In this document: in pieces, positions 58,589-64,000 of the stretch
Layout: the number at the start of each line of letters is the position of its first letter
How positions within the stretch are numbered: the first letter of the stretch is position 1
Assembly: GCF_964355755.1 (NCBI RefSeq)
Contig: NC_092674.1
Location: forward strand, 439,001-503,000
Source of the DNA: Antedon mediterranea
Taxonomy: Eukaryota; Echinodermata; Crinoidea; Comatulida; Antedonidae
Length of the DNA stretch: 64,000 nucleotides
Reading direction: 5' to 3'
Translations under genes and position numbers: made by a program
The notes under the pieces: model-generated
What the model saw: only the letters and a program-made list of their open reading frames with translations
Told to the model about the DNA's origin: nothing
The model's database searches: none

Positions 58589-61500
58589 ATGAAAGAAACC
58601 CCCCTAGTGATCCTGGCTATAATTACGATATATAGTAGTTTATTCAACTATTTCGCACTGTCTCTTCCCGATATACCCAACCCCCAAGTCAACATGTATG
58701 GGTGCGGAAGAGGAGGACAAAAATCGTTGATCTGCGATCCAAGCTTAGTTATATCTGTGCAAGATGGTAAGCATTCGTTATTAATTATTAGTATTTCATA
58801 AATGTAGGCCTATCGATATAATCGTTTGTCAATGCTATTTATCGTACAACATCACCATCATAATGAAATTCATCAATGCAAAGTGTTTATTCAAAATGAG
58901 TACACATTTTGTTAAGATATCAAAATAGACAAGATCATGGATGTAACGGTACTGTGGGCACATAGTGAAATTAATATCATATTATCATCAATATCGGTCA
59001 AACGTCAGGCCACTTGGCATTTGATAGGGGTTAATGAATTTTTAGCAAACCTTTGAAATTGATTTGACTAAAAATTCAAGAAACCAAATCCGAATTACCA
59101 ATCTAAAACTGTTACATTATTGTTCATCTTTTAACATCGTGTGAGTGAATTTGTAAGAATTTCAATGCATATCCATCTCAATTGTATACCTACATCTCTT
59201 TTCTTAATTACACACTTGACCTATGACCTATAATTCGTCTTCGTTGCATCCAATTTATAATTCTGTTCATGCTGCAACACGTCATTATTATTGTTATGTT
59301 TGTATTCTTTGCATTGTTAATAATATACAACGTTCAACTCCAAAATAATAAGACGCTGATGCTATGTACAATTGCGCACACTCCTAACACGCGCGCGTGC
59401 AAATTGACCTGATACAATGTACCATTTTTTGCACGTACGTGCACCTTAACAATATACACGGGTTGTAACTAATGACACAATACCACACCCACTAATGTTT
59501 TATTATGCATGAAAAATGATTATTAAAACAACAAAGACTGAATATTGTCGGAAATAGTGTTTGCTTTGATTAGAAACTAATTTGAATCTAACTATATCTC
59601 CTGGGCAACGAAGCAAACACGCTTTCTACTTAATCATAACAAAATGATGAGAAATTAAACTTAATTTATAAATTTATCGAAATTATTCCCCTCTAGTGAT
59701 TAGTATCCTCAATACAGGCGCTAAATAAACAGCACGTGATTTCGTTTGATATACAACAGTTCAAGTGCCATTGAAGTTTACTTGTTAAGAGGCTGACTTT
59801 TAATCCCATGTCAACAACATCATATCAGTATATCAAGATTTAATATCGCTACTTTACAAGAACATTTACAAGATTGACAAATTTGATGTTGATAACGTAT
59901 ACATGTGAATCTACATTGGTGTTTTAGTAAAACCGAATGAATACAACAACCGGAATTACAATCTGAAAATGGAATTGAAAGCTAGGCAAATTTAGTTATT
60001 AATAAAAAGTATATATATATACAGTACCGTATTCCATTCAATATTATTCGGTCAAACAAAAATAAAAGGTTTGACATAGTGTATACATTTCATTCTTCAA
60101 GAAAAATCAAAATAGCACAGTTAGGCCTTCAATATTTCGTTTATAAAAATTGATATGACTCGTATAATTCTATGAAACACGTGAAGATCAAGTCTACAAT
60201 ATTTCTTACAAATTCATGAATTATCTCACATTGCCGAATTTAACGAGAATTTGGTCTTAGAATTCAGCCAACAAGTGTTAACATTCAAGTTTCATTAGAT
60301 TGTAAAAACATAAAACACATTAGCAAATGGAATAAAAATAATCGATATACCGTGTATCAATAACGTGTACTATAAAATATTATGTACCGGCATGATTGAT
60401 GTACGAACCAAATGAGAATGCCAACCGACAGTAATGACGGAATGATGGAAGTAGTCTTCAAGAAAATGACAATTTCACGTCATCCCAGGAGAATTACGCT
60501 GATGCAGGCAATTAGCCTCGAATATTTCAGTTTAGTTAAAATACAATTCACGATACATTGTTCCATTTTACTTATTGTAGTTGGTTCGGCTTTATTGGGA
60601 CTCTAAAACACGTTTAGACGTCGCCACAGCGACACTACGAAATGCTACGCACGCGTACGCAAACATGGTGCGTGTAGTTATTGATGTAAGACAAAATTGG
60701 CAGTCTGTTCACAGATTATTGGCGGATCATTTAAATGACATGTTTTGTTCTTTTCAAAAGTAATTTTTGCTTGCTTGTTCATAAATCGTGCAGGTAAACA
60801 TACTAAGCAATATGACATTTTCAGTAGCAGATCTGTAGCGATGGGCGAGTTTGATAACATGTTGTCTTAGATCGAGAGGGATTTGTTTAGGCTATAATAT
60901 TGATAATTGGTAAAAGTAAAGGAAGTTGGAGTGGCACTGGCGATAGAAGCTATTGCCCTCATTTGCCACTTCTTGGCGCAATCTATCGAATTGTTTGTAT
61001 TTATTTCTGTATAACTGTGTTTGCCAAAATTAATAAAATAAAATAAAAAAACGCATGCGTTCAAACGCTGATTATTCTAATATGTGTACATGCGCGTAAA
61101 CTTCGTGTCTCTTCCTAGAAAACTGAACACACGCACTTTTTGTTTTCTTTTTTTAATTTTTGTTTTGTTTTGGATCGTGTGAGAAGAATTCACAATGTAA
61201 TGTATTAATTAGTATGGCGATGATGTGAAGTGGTTGCAAATTGCCATTAAATTGTATGATGTTTATTCTACTTTTCAACAACTCCAATAGCTTATTGAGT
61301 TGTTGAAAACATTAAATGCAACAAAGTTATCCCGGACGAAGACATTTTATCCATATAGTAATTTTCTTTGAATTATGATAAATAATATTAATAATATAAC
61401 GAGTTCCTGGTAGTTATTTTATTCATCACTGTCACTCCTCAAGCATTTTCCAATAATGGTTTAATTTCATTTCTCAATTCTTTTTAAGTCTTTCTCGTCT

Positions 61501-63863
61501 TCGTCTAACAAATTTCATTAGGCCTAATGGATTATAATTATTATTCGTTTTTGATGTTGTTGATTTTAGTAACCGCCTGTTGAAAACAGACACAAATGTC
61601 AAACGCCAACATTAATTTATTATCTACACAAGGTGTTAGATAACTTGTTGACCTTTGAAGTCTAATATGTTGTATTTTGTCTTTATATTAATTAATCAAT
61701 CTTTACATTTTTCATCAGCGAATCAAATTGATGAAAGGTTGCAGGAGCTACAGAAGAATACTGATTGTGAGTGTGTTCCTCGAAATGACACATGCCGTGG
61801 ATATACTATCAGTGTCTACCTGACCCCGGAAATAGCATCAAATATATATGGGTAAAAAGTTATTCCAAGTAATATCATAAATAAATAAATACATCTTTAG
61901 AGTAGAAAAAAGAAAACTTAAATATCATATAAAATTTGAAGATAGTGTTGAAATTCAATTGTCTATAACAAGTTAAGCAACCAAAAATTAAGAAAGGAAA
62001 ATAAAATTTATATATAAATGAAAGTACAACAGGGAGACCAGTCTTTGCCTGAAGAGGTCGCCCAGTATAAATACAATTATTTCAATCTAATTCAACTGTT
62101 GGATTGAAATTTCCACAAAGATAGCAAAGATTTATATTTTGATTTGTTAGTGTTTATTTTCTGACAGAACCACACCTACGGCAGACGACTATGCAAACCA
62201 TTTACGCAAATATTGGAATTTTGGTAAATGTGGAGAAGATATTGTTATTGTATTTGTAAAAGATACACTTCAGGTATGTGTGATTTTGGTAATTGTGGAG
62301 AAGATATTGTTATTGTTGTAAAAGATACACTTCAGGTATGTGTGACAAATGTCAAATCTTGTCATTGCCGCGAGGAGGTAAAGTCACAGTTATGGTATAT
62401 ACCTACTATATTATTATTACTATTCCTCATTAATATTGTTTTCATTAAGGTCAACTCAGACAGCGTCGTACGACGAAAAGTCTTGCCTGGACCTTAGTTG
62501 GCCTTTATAGACATAATATCAGTTAATATTAAAGATTTAGTTCCCTGAAAATGAAAAATTATCAAATCAAATGAACACTTAAATTCAACTCATTTAAATT
62601 GCATTAAAACGTTCAGTCTGATAGAGAAATAAGACTATTGGTGTTGATGGCCATTTTGGAAGTTAAATAAATTATACTATTTTCCATGTTTTGTTTAAAA
62701 TTCAAATTCAGAACGATTTTTTGTTTGTTTCTTGAGACAGAATTTTCCCAGGGTCTCGTGATGTCTTGATGAATTAAACATGCGAATTTAACATTACTGT
62801 GCCCACGCATGTTATAATGTTGTTATCATTTTTATGAGCAATAGAGAATTCTGCTTCACATTCGTAGGCCTATGTGACATGATGCTCGAATTTTTTTTTT
62901 CCAATTTAAATTAAAATGGAATTTGTATCTTTGTCGTAGGCCTATCCTTGGTTATTTTACGAGGAACAACCGTGGACAGTTGTCTACGGTATGACTAATG
63001 TTTTGATGTTAAAATTATACCCACGATGCTGGATACCTATTTAGGGGTCGTGCGCACTTAACGTAGAAGACGCATTAAACGCACTATTTAACAATACAAT
63101 TGAATGTGACAGAGTGATCATCAAACTGAGTGACGTGTGATGTATTTTAAGTGGGTCTACTGAGCCGTTCCAATTGTTGTCCTTGGCATTTTGTTTTAAT
63201 TAATGAAATGAAAAATATTACGAAAAGAGCGTCTCGCCATCTCTTCGCTCAAATGATACCCGAAACGGTAATATAATTGTGTCAATAGGGCCTACATTAA
63301 TACATCGGTGAACTTTAAAAAAATGAATAATTACGAAGTGTATTACTTTGCTTGAATCGCATTACAACTCACCTGTTTCTGTTGGAATATCATATTTATA
63401 TATATCGTTATTTTACTTTATAGAAAAAAAAATGTTTCTATATCGTTAGGGTCTTATTCATACAATCCGATCGGTGTTTCGATTTGTAAACTTACACTAT
63501 GATGAAGTAATAATAATAATAATATAATGTGTTAATTATTATTCTTTTCTTGTTTCTATAAAATGTTATATATAATGTTATTATTTTCAGCGGGCTACGT
63601 CAGTTGGAAAAATCGCAGCTAGGAAAATAACCGAGGAAGTTATATCAGATGTTCACCGAAAAACAAACGATCGATTCAACAATGAAAACAGCTATACTGA
63701 CGGTTTATTAGACATGGTGGATAACTACGAATTGGCCATAAAAGGAAACTATAACGCAGCTATAATTATTCCTGTATGGACTATTGTACAAATGCTTGGA
63801 GGTGCTTTGTTTGTGCTCTGCTGTTTCTGCAGCATGTATATTTGCAAAAGAATATATTCCTGA
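58589..63863 (+). CDS. MOLO1/TPM-domain type I membrane protein
   Basis: Four exons: 58589-58766, 61719-61851, 62168-62273, 63591-63863 (stop 63861-63863), all in phase, 229 aa. Residues 1-25 form a signal peptide (LVILAIITIYSSLFNYFAL). Next come NMYGCGRGGQKSLICDPS, a Cys-Gly start and ICDP motif typical of metazoan MOLO-1-like proteins. The TPM-fold core follows: DERLQELQKNTDCECV, RGYTISVYL, LRKYWNFGKCGEDIVIVFVKD, TSVGKIAARKITEEVI, then YTDGLLDMVDNYELAI. A single TM segment (AAIIIPVWTIVQMLGGALFV) and a Cys-rich short tail end the protein. In C. elegans MOLO-1 is an auxiliary subunit of levamisole-type acetylcholine receptors; the function here is unknown. An out-of-frame ATG at 58579 starts a short overlapping uORF. 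Confidence 0.82.
58767..61718. other. Intron 1 of the MOLO1-like gene, no recognised feature
   Basis: About 2.95 kb of AT-rich DNA with scattered CG-rich words (acgcgcgcgtgc near 59390, cacgcgtacg near 60650). No exon or element is supported. Confidence 0.5.
62276..62338 (+). repeat. Tandem copy of the end of MOLO1-like exon 3 with its donor
   Basis: The end of exon 62168-62273 (from attttggtaa) and donor gtatgtgtga recur 61 bp downstream. The copy has one 3-bp deletion and one substitution. Using the second donor would bring a stop at about 62317 into frame, so the first donor is taken as the real one. Confidence 0.88.
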
Positions 63864-64000
63864 TGACAACATTAAATACAATTGGTAAGGATGGAAGGTT
63901 AAACCTTAAAGGGAACTATATGAAAACACAAATATACATTGTAATGCTTGACGAGAGGTCGGTGGAATATGACGGACATAATGATACATACTATGTGCAA
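63864..64000. other. Start of 3' UTR or flank of the MOLO1-like gene
   Basis: No poly(A) signal seen before the window ends. Confidence 0.4.

Noticed and set aside
62940-62988. Extra exon of the MOLO1-like gene (gtag|gcctat... to ctacg|gtatga)
   Set aside because: 49 bp breaks the phase to the last exon and gives a stop. Direct joining of 62273 to 63591 keeps the frame and gives a gap-free fit to the expected TPM pattern.

Overview
This is a window of animal nuclear DNA, not a bacterial contig. It is AT-rich, its genes are split by GT-AG introns, and it is dense in minisatellites and small transposons. The proteins (cohesin SA subunit, GPALPP1, a TMEM53-like hydrolase, PRKX kinase, MFSD1, a rhodopsin-class GPCR, a MOLO1/TPM membrane protein) are metazoan. 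The frequent short GGCCTA-type motifs and the repeat types suggest an invertebrate deuterostome, perhaps an echinoderm such as a crinoid. That placement is inference only.

Layout. 1-7451 (+) holds the 3' half of a STAG/SA cohesin gene in 13 exons; its 5' end lies outside the window. It converges on GPALPP1 (9421-11866, -). GPALPP1 is divergent from a DUF829/TMEM53-like gene (12403-14081, +), with 536 bp between the two start codons. A gene-free stretch with a 63-bp and a ~72-bp satellite follows (14.9-17.7 kb). Next is a complete PRKX-type protein kinase (18884-28552, +, 7 exons, 350 aa). From 30.2 to 35.3 kb lies an array of hairpin-forming repeats, interrupted by a palindromic element that is itself split by a 5'-truncated LINE. 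MFSD1 (35510-44203, -, 15 exons, 520 aa) has a large 47-bp minisatellite in one intron, into which a TTAA-flanked element has inserted. An intronless class A GPCR (45453-46478, -) follows. 46.7-58.5 kb is essentially gene-free, with several minisatellites. A four-exon MOLO1/TPM-domain gene (58589-63863, +) closes the window.

The genes are unrelated housekeeping and signalling genes; nothing indicates a co-functional cluster. The unusual content is structural. There are at least ten independent minisatellites. Several transposon insertions have readable target-site duplications (TCTG, TTAA, TA, CTTGGTG). A 790-bp foldback element carries 19 copies of the palindrome TTGCGCAA. In four separate exons, the 3' part of the exon together with its 5' splice site has been tandemly duplicated.

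All exon boundaries were read by eye from splice consensus, reading phase and family resemblance. No alignment or transcript data were available.
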